Under the pieces are notes generated by a model that was not told the DNA's origin, ran no database searches, and saw only the letters and a program-made list of their open reading frames with translations. Positions 1 through 14,220 of a DNA stretch of 64,000 nt are shown here, in pieces. The position numbers were made by a program, and so were the translations under genes. The DNA is from Litomosoides sigmodontis. Lineage: Eukaryota; Nematoda; Chromadorea; Rhabditida; Onchocercidae. Each line of letters starts with the position of its first letter. Positions within the stretch are counted from its first letter, which is position 1. The stretch covers positions 4,756,507-4,820,506 of the forward strand of contig OY718803.1 in the NCBI GenBank assembly GCA_963070105.1, in the 5' to 3' direction.

Positions 1-367
1 ACCTAAATTCGTTTAAAAGACTGTTGCTTCCTCCAGGGAAAAAACTGAGCTCTAAGAAATCCAGTCCAATAACCAACATCTAGCAAGTGACTAATCATTT
101 AACTTAAAGTTGAGAGAAAACATTCTTTTTTAAGAATTACGAACGATTAACAATAGCAATAACAATGTTTATTCTTTTATTTTATACTGTTTTTTAAATT
201 TATTATTTTTAGTGATAATTATGTATATCATAATTAACAACAATAATATTAAATCAGTCACATAATATATTATTTAATAATTAACAACAATAATAGTAAA
301 TAGTATAGCAGCGATTCGACTGATTTAATTTTCCCTGAAAATTTTGTGAGCCTAACAGTAAGCTTAC

Positions 368-3300
368 TTTAGATATTCATCGCAATGCAAGCCATATCGA
401 ACTAAAGCACAGTCAACGCTTTTACGAAAAACCAAAAATTGTCTCCACATCTGTAATGAAAGTCTAAGTATGTGGAAACATTGGCAGGAAATTTGCTTTA
501 AGATACAAAGACTTGAATGCTAAAATAGGCAACAAGCATAAACCTGCATATGAACGAAATGTCAAACAACATTTAAATAATACAGAAAAGTTTCGATCTT
601 TATCAATCGTCGAAAAATGCCAACCTGTTGAACAATAATAACCAATAAAAGTAGCAAATTCTGCTGCAGCGCATGAACAGAAATAACGCGCAACCAAACT
701 TGCATTATTCTCGGTGCGTGATCGCGAATACAGATGGTCTCAGCTATCTGATACACTGTGTCCAAAGCAATTCGTCGCACGTCTACCTTCACAGTCCGAT
801 CATCAAGAACAAACAAAATGGGAGGCAAAACAAGATGAATGTGCGGCGCCAAGCACATCGATATTGACTGGACGCATGTGAATACCTAGCAAAGTTCACA
901 AAATTTGTATGGAAGTAAGTTTTAAACTCACACAGCACTTGATATGCTATCTATAATAACTTATAACTTTATAGCAAGGTGGTTAGTCAGAGAATTACAT
1001 GAAAATTAACGTCCAATGTTTTGGCACCACGCTTTTTCAGGAGTGGATGATAGAAAAACAGTAATACTTCCGTCCATTTTTTTTAAGTTTCAGCTTTGCA
1101 AGAACCGTTTCGCTTCAAGCAAGCTGTTGGTCAAGGCCCACTTCACATGATTAAATGAGAGAAATGAAAGAAACAAGCTATAGATAAGAAATGAATGACA
1201 AGTGGTTCACTTTTATCTCCTTTATTTCTTAGAAAATTGAAATATTTTATCAGTTGATAAATACGAAAAAATTCATTCCCTTCCACACCTTTATTTTTTT
1301 AAACATCATCATGTTACAATAGCAAACATAGGTAAAAGTATACACGACGGACTGCTATCTGAGGATGCCTTCATAGAAATAAATAAGCAACTATCCAGTA
1401 ATCTCAAGGTGGTAATAACTGAGTACGTTCTAAACGTATTTTTGTGCTTCAGGTTAAAAGAAAGTTGTATAACAACGACTTTTGACTCTACAAGTAAAAT
1501 AATTCAAAACAGTCATTGACAACTGAGATAAATGAAACCAAACTTACAGCACAAGTGACGGCTCTGTCCTTCGTACGATCTGACTGAACAATATTCAAAA
1601 GGTACGGACACAGTTCAGGAATATATGGTGCAAATGATGCACCAAATGCTGTGCCAATTTGCTGCATGACATTAACAACAGTAAGCCTCATGCTTAAATC
1701 CTCTGACCATGCTTCCTTTAATATTTTATTAATTTTCAGTTCTTTAATTCATGAATTTTTAAATATCATCAAATTCTGAACTAACAATGAATCTGATAGA
1801 CTTACTCTGACCAAACCAAACAGTTTTGACATGAATGGTTTCATACTGCTGCCAACTATCGCTATAAAATTAGCCAACTGTTGCAAGTAAAACTGTTTCA
1901 AATCAGGTCGAGTAGCTGTTTGAATTACTTCAATTAGACGAGGTATAACCTAGAAGATCATTTGTGATTTTATTTAGAAAATTATTTCGGATAGAAAAGA
2001 AATATAAAACAGAAACTATTCTAACTAGTTCGCAGATGCCCTCCCTCGTCATCATCTAAACTTTCGTGGAAAATGGCATACAAATAAATAATGCGTGAGC
2101 TTAAGCAACCTTGTTAACGTAGAGTGTACAACTTGGACCAAGGCTGCCGAATATGGTCAGTAGCGCTTGCGTGATATCACGATGTAAATGACTGAGTGCA
2201 TCGTCTTTCAGCATCTGCATTAAACTCGCAATGGAAAACGCCGGATAGAGTTCTGCTAGAGTACACTTTTCATAGTGAAACCACTGAATGGTATCTAAAA
2301 ATTGATAAAATTCAAGAATTCCAAAGCGCATATTCGCCACAATTTTTCTATCATCCAATGCTGCACATTCCTTGATTACGATGTGGTTATATGATAGACA
2401 TAAAAATATGAATTTTATGATACCAGTAACTTAAATATCTATTTTACTCAATATTGCTTAAAATTTCATATAAACCTGAACAAAAAAGATACCGTTTCGC
2501 ACATCTGAAGATGACGATGTAGCTGGCAATGATAGAGCTAACGAATTCGACTTTTGAGAAGAAACTTTCCCGGTGAAAACTTTATGCGTATATGGATCTA
2601 AAGCTCCAATAATACCCAACACCTAAAAATAATTTGAAAAATGGCTTAAAAAACTCTATAACTACAAAAACCATAAATCCTGAAAAAATGCACAAAATTA
2701 TGGATTAAAAGATCACCCGCATGGTCATTCGACGCATTGAAACACTCATTTCTGTCCGTAACAACTTCAGCAGGACGTCAAGCAATTCAGGGTGCTCCTT
2801 ATATGGATCAACAACATAGGCAGTATTCTGGCAAAGCTGTCTCATTGTACGCAAAGCAGCCTATAAAAAGGATTGGTGAAGCCATTAAAGCTAAGAGTAA
2901 AAAAGTGGAAATATTACTTTAAAAAGTCAAAAAATTAAGCACTTCTCTGCGACTTAAACTGCTTGAGTCTTGCAAAAACTGCACCAACGAAGGAAACAGA
3001 GTTTCTACTGAATAGACCAAATCGGCACCACCTGCAGCTGCCAGCTCGCTTATAGCATTCAATACCTGTGAATATACATAATCGTTCATTACTTTATTTA
3101 GGATTACAAATTCTTTTATAAATGGGTAAACTATCAAACCTGAACAGTTACATCCACATGACTGATTTCGGAGCTTAATTTTGGTACTAAAGCTGTTAAT
3201 ATCGGATTCATATATGGCTTTGCAAATTTTGGAGATTGCTTCGCCACCTGTGCAATTACACGAGCACTGTGTTCTTCGAGTCTGGAATTCTTATACCCTT

Positions 3301-6300
3301 CTTTTTCCAAAAGACAGAACAAAACATAAGAATTTACATTTCTAAAATCGATATTCATATCGCACTTCTTAACTTGTTATAAAAACGATATTCATGTCGC
3401 ACTTCCTAACTTGTTATGAAAACGATATTCATATCGCACTTCTTAACTTGTTATGAAAACGCAATGAGAAGGTATTACAGTTATTTAAAGTTGCATATGC
3501 TTTGATATAGGGAAATGAAATAATAGTCAGTTTATTTTTAAAAATAGTTCATTCCTACAATAAATTTCATATGCGTTACAAGTTCAGAAAGAAATGGATG
3601 TAATAAACAAACCTCGGTACGCCACTGTTGCTCAACTGGGTAAGCGTCTCCAAAAGAACATTGCGTAAACTGGGCAAAACATACGCAGGATTCAAACTAC
3701 CTAGTTTTCCGAGCAAGGCTACTGCATGCTCCTGCATTTCTAATTTTTCATCATGCAAAGTCATGAAAATAGAGTCAAGCATATCAGCCTGCGCTAGATG
3801 CGACAAAAGAAGTGGATCTCCATCCTTGAAACACTGTAAAACTCTCAAGCGCACTTCCACAGCTGAAAAGAGACAAGACATTCGACAAGACAGGTGAGTA
3901 AAATTTTTGATGAATAGAAGAAAGAATGTATGTAGATAAGGCGATACAGATGTATCGCATCAATTCAGATGTTACATCAAGAAAAAAAGATAAAACATAT
4001 ACAGCGTTCGATCATTCTCATTTCTAATTTTAACTTTAATAAGACATCCACATAAAGAAATATAATAATACAACTAAATATTTGAAATACATTAAAAAGC
4101 CAGATTATTAGCAATGAAATCAGAGGACTACTTCCCATATATTAATTTTACTTGCCAAATGTATTATTAATATATCGCTTTTTTAGACCAAACAAGGCTG
4201 CCACATTGACAGTATTCTACAATATTCAAAACATTGAAACTAACTTCACTCAATAGTAATATACTATCCTAAACCTTCACGTTAATTACATCATCAACTA
4301 AAATAGGATAGTTTCTTAATTCGATAAATCTAAAATGTTAAAAAAAACTTTTTGCTAGGTAATTAATGCCCAAACGATAACCAGACGTTCCAGGCAATAA
4401 AAAACCTACATACAGTATTCATCATCCAATTTTTTAAAACTTTTAGGAAACGTTCATTTCAAAAAAAAAAGTGTTTCATAAAAAAAAATATTAAAAACTC
4501 ACATGGATCAACAACGGCAACCATAACAAGTTGTCGGAGTACAGACTGAATCAAATTCAGGACATCGAAACGTTGTTTTTTATTGGCACACTCAAATGAT
4601 TCAAATACTCGAACAAAAGGCGTCAACATTTTAGCGCAGCAATCCACTGCAGCTAAACGTACTTCTGCACAATCAGAAGACAAGTAACCCTGATAATTAA
4701 TAATTTTAATTCCATTTATTTTCTTCCACATCACTTTTGAATACTTCATTAATCATTGACACAGGTCAATAATAACCTAGTCATGATAATTCGTCATTTC
4801 AACCAGAGATTAAGAATTGGTTTTGCAGCACCTAACAGTTCTTCAAAACAGGCGGTCAGGAATAAAGTGCAAGTTATGGATGGTAAAAAATCTATCAGTT
4901 CTTACATGGGCTATATAATTGATGAACATTTGAAGAGCATGCCGCTGAAATTCGAAACGCCCAAGTGTAGCTAACGCAAGATTTGTAAGCGCCACATTAG
5001 TAACATTCACAGGACCAGATGGCATAGGTGGTTCAGTCGGTGGATCAAGTTTACTAGGTAACTTGCGGTTCATCAACAGCTGACAAAGCTCTTTCAACAA
5101 ACCATCCTGTGCTTCCGTTTTCAATCCAGATATAGACTGCATTATTTCATAAGCAACGTCTGTTAATCCTTAAAAAAACAACAAAATGATTTTTCAAAAA
5201 AAAAGAGTTGAAAGAACTGAAATCCTAATTAATGCAAGCCATAGTTTTTTCTCTTTACTGCTCTTCCTTCAGAAGAAAAGCTATGTCATCCACATCTATT
5301 CAAACTTTGTTCTACATCACGAATATTCAAATTTGTTCTCTATAAAATACTTAAAACACATATAGTGAAAAGTTTTTATTTTTTAAAATGAGATTACTTC
5401 AATACTTGTTTGAATAGAGAATGTTTTTAAGGACCAAAAGCAAATTACAAAGCCACTCATATTAATTTAGAATGAAATTGCAACAATACCTTTTGATAAG
5501 CCTGTCGACAGCAGAATCGGCAGCAGCGACTTAATTTCGACTTCTACTTTTTCTTTCAGTGCTCGAATAATTAACGTCAAACACAAAAAGACATGTTCAT
5601 CTACTTGCTTATGCCTGGAAAAAACATTTCACATAAGCATGATTTCAGCTATTTTATAATCGTGATGCAAAAATAAGGGTAAATGGGAAAAAACTTTTAA
5701 AAGCTTAACTGCTAATGAATATCAGAATAGAGATCTAATAAAAAAATGATTTTAAAAAAAATTCAGAAATAAGAGCAAGCCTCAATCCGCGAGCCACATT
5801 TTATGGAATGCAATATTCCTATATTTTCGAAATGTAAACATTGAAATTACTAGTCACACTGTAAGATCAAAATCAATAATAACTTAATAAAACTAACTTA
5901 TATGTTGCACTCTGCAACTGCGTTTGTATAACAGCAAAAAGACGAGGCAATTTAGAAAGTAATTCTGTTGACCGATCAAGTATCAGAAGACCAAGGGTAA
6001 AGAAAGCAGGTGAGTATTTTGCAGTCAAATTTAGTGCATGATTAAACATTGAAGCTATGTCAACATTGAAAATATTCGCTTCATTCAATGCAAGCGTTTG
6101 CGTTTTTCCAAATGATGAAAGACGTGGGAAAATTTCAAGCAACGTCGTTTGGCAACAAACGTAACGTGAAGTACATGCGAGATTGCACACTCGATATATC
6201 TGAAAAATGGAACCACTATAACTTTATGTTTACCGCAGAATAAAATTGCTTTTGACAAAGCAATTCAAGGCACATTATAGATTCCCCATTGTGGAAGGTT

Positions 6301-9300
6301 TTGTTCAACAGTTATTCTATACTTTACGCTAAAAAAGCAATTGCATAGGAATCGTCCCAAATAAGCCAGTCGAGCAGCTAATTAAATTCTGAACATTCTC
6401 CTCTAAATTTAATTTAATATTCCAGAATTTAATTTCGCAATAGAAACTACTAATAATAAAAAACTGAAACAACTGTAACGCTAACGTCGCTAAATTTTTC
6501 AGCAACAAGCTGATTAGCAGTTCGACTATCAACAGTAACTGAGTATGTACGCTCTGTCAACCAATCTATTGCGTTTGATCCAATTACTGTTCTGACATTC
6601 TGCTGTGGCTGACAGCCGAGTGCCAGGATCCGTTGACGTTCAGCTGGTGCATTGCCAATTCGAAGCAGTTCATTTAATATCAAAAGCATTGGATGCTGCC
6701 TCTCGTCCCGATTCAAACCATCAAATTTCAATGAATTCATTGCTTCATCATAACAGCGCTGTAAAATGACAGCGTATCAATGTTAAAGCATCATTAACCG
6801 ATGCAAAAAAATAATTTCAAAAATTCTATGGATATCCTAAAATCACCACAACATTCAGAAAAATCTTCATTTACCTAGATTAAACCACTGCGTATCGGTT
6901 AATAAACATAAATATCAATCACATTTCAGTAATTAACTATACCAGCATCTAAAATCTAAGTAGAATTAAAATGAACCACAATTACAACAATAAAACGTTC
7001 AATTTCACTTTTCTTCACACTTAACGACTGTAATTAAACATTAATATAATGAACAGCTTTATTTACTACTCTAAGCAGTAGATATCGATCCTTGAAAACA
7101 ATGAAGTTGACATCATTTAAGAGGAGATATACTGGAATATTTATTTTCCAGCGCTTGAAGCGAATACCAATTTATCGGTAAAACATATGAGCACATAACA
7201 GTCAAAACATTATGCTTATGCCCACCTCTGTTGTTAACTCACTTTGTGTCTTCAAGCATTTATTGTCGAGAAAACCGAGATCTAACGGGAAACATGTTTA
7301 ATGCAAATATTGTTGTAATGTGTTATTCATTGTATTATGCAGTTAAACTGTTTCCCACGTTTGTTACCAAACCGTGCTTATGTACCAATCACTCTGAACT
7401 ATATATATGTAGTTCATACAACCAAAAAGCATCAATCTCATTCTCAATCGCCTTAAGATCGGTTGTTGTTGCTGCTGGTATTCTTATTGTTGTTTATCCA
7501 CTGTTGTAACGGATAAATCAATTATTCATGTAAGCTTCGACTACACTCACAAGCACCAACCAACCAAGCGAATTTCTCCAAAGAAAAGTTTCACAACATT
7601 TATCTTAATACAATATCTATTACGTATGTGTTCCCAACAGCCAATTGCAACCTTATGAAGTCAAGTACATTGTTGTTAAACGATATATGCAGAACTGTAA
7701 TGAAGACGATCCAGAAAGATTCGCTTAATCAAAAACTAGAAAAGTGCAAATTTTAGATTAAAATTTGAAACAACTTACCCAATACCACTCCGATTTCTGA
7801 CGTGCTTCACGTTGCGATGTAACTGTAAGAGCAGCATGTAAGGCCTTAGTAGCTGCTATCCGCACTGTAACCTAAACATGTTAACCTAATATTAAGGAGA
7901 AAGCACAAATCAAAACGTCCAAATCACAATTCGAATCAAATCACTATCTTATTCATACATAGCATAAAGCTCCAAATTACAGAATGCAGACCGTTTGCTT
8001 CGCCATTTTTTTCAAATAATCTAATAAGTTATAGAAAAAATTTGGAAATTTTCTCAAACCTTAGGATCTCGGATGACTTTGAAAATATTGGAGAAGAAAT
8101 TTGATGCACGTAGAAAGAATGACGCTGATGTGTACAAGGCCAACTGTCTTGCCAAAAAAACTGCAGCGAGGCGACGTGATTCATGTCGTTCAGATTCTTC
8201 AAGCCACTCACACACCTATTATATACTTTATATAGCGCGATGTAATTAATTTCAATATTTTGTCTGCAACATTTTGACAAGACGAAAAGGAAACAAAACA
8301 AAATCCATTAGATCATCAGAAACACATTTCTAATTGCTGTAAAAACAAACATATTCCTCCAGCGAACAGAAGCTGAAACCTAACACACAGGAATCATAGT
8401 ATGAATAAAAAAACTATAACCTGATTAATGGATTTCTCCACCAGTTCAGCAGCGAATGTCTTGGACGTCTGAATCAAGTAGGCAATCGCCCTAGCAACAA
8501 GTTTCATACCCGCTTCGTCACCTTGCACCAATGCTTTTAGAAGATACTTTACAAAACGTGGTACACGTTTCGTCTCGTCACCAGCATTCTCCACCAAACA
8601 TACTGAAACTTTCTCCCACTATCCAGTAAATTATGAAAATAAAGATTATAAAGATTTAATGTACTTACTTGTAAAACCAATAAAATTTTGAAATACATGA
8701 CAAATCATTAAATACCTATCAAAATAACTCCCGCTTTTCTCTCATCATTATCCAAACTCGTCATCAACGTATGTATAGCACTCTGAAAATATAAAAAAAG
8801 AAGTTCCGTTCATTCCTATTCCATTTATATCTTATATTGATAGTAATTAAATACCTATAAACAAGAGTATTAAAATATGTATATTAGGTTTCATGAAGCG
8901 TAAAAAAGAAAGCACCCGACATTTTCTTATAAAGTCTCATATCATATAACTCAAGAAAAAATCTTCAAGTCTACTGGAATCAAATGTAAAACAATACAAC
9001 TCATTATATTGAATAACGTGTTTTTATGGATGCAGTTATTAACAAGAAAAAATGAACTTGAAGAAGCTAATGAAATTCCAATCCAATAACAAAGTTCAAT
9101 TAATAAAAAAAAAGGATGGGCTTTTTAAATCAAACAAATCGTTCAAAACAAAATTGGCTGTTGATAATTCTCAGATGCTATACAATATGCTATGTAAAGT
9201 TGATGTTTTAAAAATATAATGCCAACGTTTCAAAAGAAAAGAACGAAGGGTGCTTCTAACCTGATCAACCTTTGTATCAAATACCGCAAAAAATTCTGCT

Positions 9301-9689
9301 ATGAATTGGTCACTATTATCACGGAGTTCCCCATTTATATAGCTGTAAAAGTTCAATTTAGGAAATAATTATCTATCCTTTTACGAAACGTCTTGAATTA
9401 GGTTCTTTTCTGATTTCTTAGCGGTTTATATATTCTTAGAATTAAATTATTTGGAATAGTTTATTCACATGAAAATGGTATAGAAATCTCAGATTTTCAT
9501 ACTTTAAATCGAAGTTTAAAAGTTCTAAGTTCTACGGCAAAACTTTAAAAATGGAGTAGAACGAGCCCCTTACTTATAAAGTTGTCTGGCAACTTTGAAT
9601 CGAGTTTCATCGCCTCCTTTTTTCCTTAAGCGAGTAAGAAAATCAGTTGCTATTGCTCGTGCAGATGTGTCTTGAATGATCGAATCCAT
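368..9689 (-). CDS. let-363: TOR kinase, N-terminal HEAT-repeat half (partial)
   Basis: Orthologue of mTOR (C. elegans LET-363), the growth-controlling PI3K-like kinase of TORC1 and TORC2. Only the N-terminal HEAT solenoid is here; FAT, FRB and kinase domains lie beyond the left edge. About 21 phase-consistent exons read leftward from ATG 9689, just after a 'ggttgcag' acceptor: 9689-9574, 9342-9261, 8782-8716, 8602-8421, 8215-8060, 7871-7779, 6758-6480, 6199-5898, 5614-5490, 5168-4906, 4689-4503, 3862-3613, 3281-3140, 3065-2943, 2860-2717, 2622-2476, 2370-2110, 1949-1806, 1715-1548, 885-625, 450-368. Diagnostic stretches parallel human mTOR in order, for example LGALDPY-like 'IIGALDPYTHKV', 'LSHLHRDITQALLTIFGSLG' and 'HLVLPPILFVLDD'. 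About eight residues expected between 1548 and 885 were not found, so a tiny exon is probably missed. Bases 1-367 look like AT-rich intron. Confidence 0.93.
3349..3459. repeat. 37-bp tandem repeat, three copies
   Basis: Three head-to-tail copies of a 37-bp unit starting cgatattcat, at 3349-3385, 3386-3422 and 3423-3459, differing at only a few positions. It lies inside the TOR intron between exons 3862-3613 and 3281-3140. Near-identity suggests recent expansion; no function is evident. Confidence 0.9.
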
Positions 9690-11401
9690 CCTGCAACCAA
9701 CCTTCTGCAATGACTGCAACAGTCCACCTGTAACTTTAACGACAATGATTAGTGATGGAAAGATACACAGTAACATACACAAAATAAATATATTTATTGT
9801 AGCAATACTGTCAGTAATTATTTCATCAATAATTGTTGCCATAAATAGTGGTCGGTGAAAAAGATTACACCCAAAGAAGTTAAATAAATTGCACATTTGG
9901 TGGATAAAAGAACGAATGTATGTGCATAAGGAGACATGGATGTTTCATCAGTTCAGAAGTCCTTAGATAGAGAAGTGAAGTTCAAGCTAAACTCAAGCCA
10001 ACTAAGGCAATGACGGCAATTGCTATAATAAGAAAATTGCAGCGATTATGGTTGAAAGAGTGATAACAATTACAATAGCAACAACAACTTGTGGGCATTA
10101 GCAGTAGGAACAACTATTGCACTATAGCCACTGGTGGTTATCGAACTGGACGCGGCGATATCATTTCTCACGCAGTATGACTAATTAAAGATATCAGTTA
10201 ATTGACTGAAGTCTCAGTGTTTCTTGATACAACCACGTTAGTATAGTATTCAAAAAATCAATAATAGCACTAGTAATGCAATGCTTAAATGAGGGATACA
10301 CAGTAAACCACGAGCAAGAAAAGGGTAATGAATGACCGTTACCCAGCCGGCCGCCGATCACAACTGGACGAATCTCACTTGCCGAGGGATATTATTGCCA
10401 ACGGCTTGTCGGATTTACAGTCCTCCATGCCCTGCACCACTTTTGCATTCCATAGATGATGGGTAGATGACTGTCACCGTTTACTACGTATGACAGATAC
10501 TTTGAGTGGCGTGTGTAATAGGCACTGTGGTTGTTGTTGCTCTAAGTACTGTGCAGAGGGCCAATGTTTCTCTGTAATGAAATTTTCTCCGATCTTGTAC
10601 TTTCATACGTGCTACTAAATATCTCTCTTCGCAGCTAATTGTCTGCATGGCATTCACGTATAATGAAGTTGTTTAATTTAATAATTGCTCTTTCACACTG
10701 ATCCATACATAGGGTTTACGGTTTTACATTTCACGAAAATGTTAAAGCTGTACACTCGGTTGTATTGATAACGGCGACAGATATGATGACAGATGATAGT
10801 GAAATGAGATACTGATAAAGAAACGCTAGCAATAGTATGTTGGTCTTCCGAAACTCAACTAATGATCCAGTACGAGTTATTTCCTCGGATACAAAGGTGG
10901 AGTTTGTTGCATTTTGGCGAAGCGGAAGACTACGTTGATCAAGTGATCTGTATAACAGTTTCATTATCAGTGTTGTCGAACTTGCGTTGCATCTTTAGGT
11001 CTTATTTTCATGAGCGTAAACTTGAATACTGCTATGGACTTGAGACTAACAGAGCTAGTGCTACCACAATTTGTTTATAGTGACTGTGCGAGTTACTGCA
11101 ACCACAGCTAGATGTATTCGGGGTATAGTGGACAAAGACGTGGATTGTTGAGGTTAGTCGTTCGTGATATATCCATTTAGATGACTATAGGTGGGGAATT
11201 CTTTGTTACCAGTGGTTCCTCTATTAAATACATCTGCATCTACGAGCATATGAAAAGCGGTGGCAGTCCCCTCACATCAAAGCTGTGAAATACGTATTGA
11301 GCAGGATTTCAAGGTGTATCATTTTTCACTTGGTTCTTATCAAACTGAAGGGTTAATTAAATATTACGAAACATTTATTCCAATAAAAGTTAAGTTTTCA
11401 G
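9690..11401. other. Intergenic region between divergent TOR and GOLM-like genes
   Basis: This stretch separates the TOR start codon (minus) from the first recognised exon of the GOLM-like gene (plus), so it should carry both promoters. A locally GC-richer patch at about 10331-10460 (containing 'agccggccgcc') stands out from the AT-rich surroundings and carries a 44-codon plus-strand ORF at 10331, without family resemblance or clear splice context. A 5' exon of the GOLM-like gene may be hidden here. Nothing else could be supported. Confidence 0.5.
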
Positions 11402-14088
11402 ACCAGCAACCGGTGATGGGCCAATATTCCGGAATTTTCTATTGTTAGGTTTCTTAATGGGTCTCCTGTTTTTGTTCTTAATTTTCAACATGTACCAAGC
11501 TCAGAGCTCGGAGCTGAGTGATATGCGTAGTCAGATTGAACTTGAAAGAAGTCGCTATGTTAAAGTGAAATCAGAAAACATTGGTTGGTACAGTTTAATG
11601 CATATTTCAAATACTTATTCATATTAGATTTCAGTATTTTGATTTTATCGTACTGCAGTGTACTTTGCTATGGTTTGAAGTGCTGAGTTTTTACTACAGC
11701 ATTTGGATGTGTGGTTATCTTTATAAATTGAATTCGTACACATCATTCTTGATCTAGATTTTCCAAATCACTTTGGATCACTTCATTATTGTCCCGTATT
11801 TTCAGATTTTAAAGCACAATTGGAAAAATACAGAAGTTCAGAAGCCAGTTTGAAAAATGAGTTGCAAGTTGCACGCTTGAGTCAGAAAAGTAATTCTATA
11901 TATTTTGCTTGGAGTTAAAGATTTTTTTGACTGGAGACGGGAAAGACAGCGCAAATTTGACGAATAATTTTTGTTTAATTCGTAACATTCTAAATCAGTT
12001 GATGGAATTAGAATGGCAAGTCAGAATCAATTTTGTTTCTTTAAGTTGTAACTGTAAAATAATGCTATTTTGCGCAGACTATAGTATGTTAATGGATTGG
12101 TCTTTTATAGAATGTAGTGAAAAAATGGCGAAATGGAACATTACCATGTTATCCTGCATGACAAATTTAAAACAGCTTCAGGACGATAAAAAGTTTATTT
12201 TTTCATTAGTTTTTGCTCAGCTCCATAAATGTTTTATAAATGGTTTGATAATAGTCGCCGAAGAATAGTTTTATGACCAATTTATTAAACTTTTTAAATC
12301 TTAATGTATAGTGCAATTTGCGATGCAATGCTTCTACGAATGCAACACTTTCACGAATGAGTGGTAACAGCAACTTGAAAATACTGAAAATTTCAGTTCT
12401 TAGTTCGCCTCTCTAATTCATATGCTAATTTGTTGGTTACTAAATGTGTTTATTGGTTAAAACGAAAAAAAGGTTTTCTCGTTTATCCCAATTACAAAAT
12501 TGGTGACATCTCAGTACATCTCATCAATTTTATACGGTTCAGCAAAGTTGTTATCTGTTCATTAGATGTCATGGTTTGGCTTCTTTAATTCATTCGACTT
12601 TTCAGCACATGTTTTACCGAATTGGATTTAATGGAAGCTGAATTAGTATGTTTCTAATTTCATTAAATAATCATTGAAGCACTTGGTATCGTGCACTAGT
12701 GATGGAGGTCAGGGGAGGGGCTCAAATTACCACTCATCGAATTTTATATTTGCTTATTTAATTTTTAACTTTTCATTATTATGGTTAAAAGTTGATGATT
12801 ACATATCTGTGTTAAAATAACGCTTATCAAAACTTAGACGCTGGCAAAACTAGCGCTAACTAATCTGCAAGCCAATTCTACTTCTGTGGGAAGTGTGATG
12901 GAATCATCAAAGGAAACTGCGGCAAGGTTCTTTTTTGAATCAAATTTGTGACTTTTAAATTGTTTTGAACTTGTCTTCAACTATTTGCATTTGTAATCGG
13001 TTGTTTATAAGCAACTAAACAATGAGTCTATTGTTGAAGTGAAATGGAAATTTATTACTCTTAATTCGACTTATCGTGAGCTTGATTTCATAGTTCAATT
13101 CAGTTTCAAAAAGCAGTTGGAAGGAAAACGTGCACAACAAACTGTTTCTCGGACTATTTTAACTGCTTCACCACTGGCGATAACTCAAGGCGGTAGTGAA
13201 CTTGGAAATTGCAAAAACGCCTCCATTCAAAGCAAAAAATTGGATAACAAGATTGAACATAGTCTATCTCTCAATTCTACAGCACTAAATGTGAATTTCT
13301 TTTTTTTGCTTGTAATTTTTGCAAAATTTTATGATAATATAGTAGATGTCGAGTTCAAGCAGTGTTCGAGGATTTCTATAGAATTTTCTGCACAATGTTC
13401 CGCAGTAATGTACATAACATTTCTTGGTAAGCTGTAGGGATGTGATGTTTGTCCCTGATTGATAAATTCGTGGTTCTGATCTATTAATCATTTCAGTTGT
13501 TCCAACAAGCAGCCGTTTTGCCACAACCTGTTGCAGTTACAGTTCCGGAATGTATTGTCACTGTAACGAAATCCAGTGATCACCTTCATGCTTCTACGAT
13601 CCTTTCAATCTCACGTACGTTATGATATTCTTGCCAATTAGATTTACTAAAGTTTGAGAATAATATAGCAAACTGCAACTGAAATCACCTCAAGTTTCGC
13701 GTTTGCTATTATAGACGAATCTGCAGATCATTTTCCAATTTGCGGATGTATTTTTCAATTTCAAAAAGTCTTTTTTTGAACTTTGATGTTTGTAAAGATT
13801 TTCAGGAAATGCGGCTCGGGATGACCAGCTTCATTTCCCTGCTCTACGTCTACAATTCGATGATCAATCACTCAAGGCTAAAAATAAGACAAATCAAAAG
13901 CTTCCAAATTCTGGTTAATTTTTCAAAGTCTTTTTTTACAAATATGGTTAGGAGAATCTGAATTTCACGTCTTTATCGAATATTGCGTGGTACCAAAAGA
14001 TTTGCTAATTTAATTTCACACTCTTTTCTTAGGGACTGACGGAATTTATGAAAAGCATTATTTCAGAGGTTCAGCTGAATTTCAATAA
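11402..14088 (+). CDS. GOLM1/CASC4-like Golgi type II membrane coiled-coil protein
   Basis: Short N-terminal membrane segment (FLLLGFLMGLLFLFLIF) followed by a long coiled coil, the plan of the GOLM1/CASC4 family of cis-Golgi proteins. Exons chain in phase: 11402-11583, 11806-11889, 12078-12192, 12606-12645, 12838-12926, 13104-13290, 13497-13614, 13806-13913, 14033-14088. The section after the membrane segment (SSELSDMRSQIELERSRY) and the 'ECSEKMAKWNITMLSCMTNL' stretch align with GOLM1's 'SRSVDLQTRI' and 'SQCINQMKEV' regions. The first in-frame ATG is 11457, inside the membrane segment; an overlapping 10-codon ORF begins at 11416, so the true start may lie in an unseen upstream exon. From ATG 11457 the product is 307 residues. 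The stop TAA at 14086-14088 is followed in frame by 43 more sense codons to TAA 14218-14220. Family assignment is moderate; coding status is strong. Confidence 0.72.
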
Positions 14089-14220
14089 TATTTTGGGGAT
14101 GAACGAACAGGTCTTCATTGGGAAGGACAAGATGAGAAAAATCTAGAGAATGGTAATGATAATGATAGTAAACAAGTAACTGGTGGTGAATATATTGATA
14201 AAGAATTAGGAAACGCATAA

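Noticed and set aside
13039..13437. 132-codon plus-strand ORF starting before 13104.
   Set aside because: Only 13104-13290 fits the GOLM-like splice chain; the flanks are intron read through.
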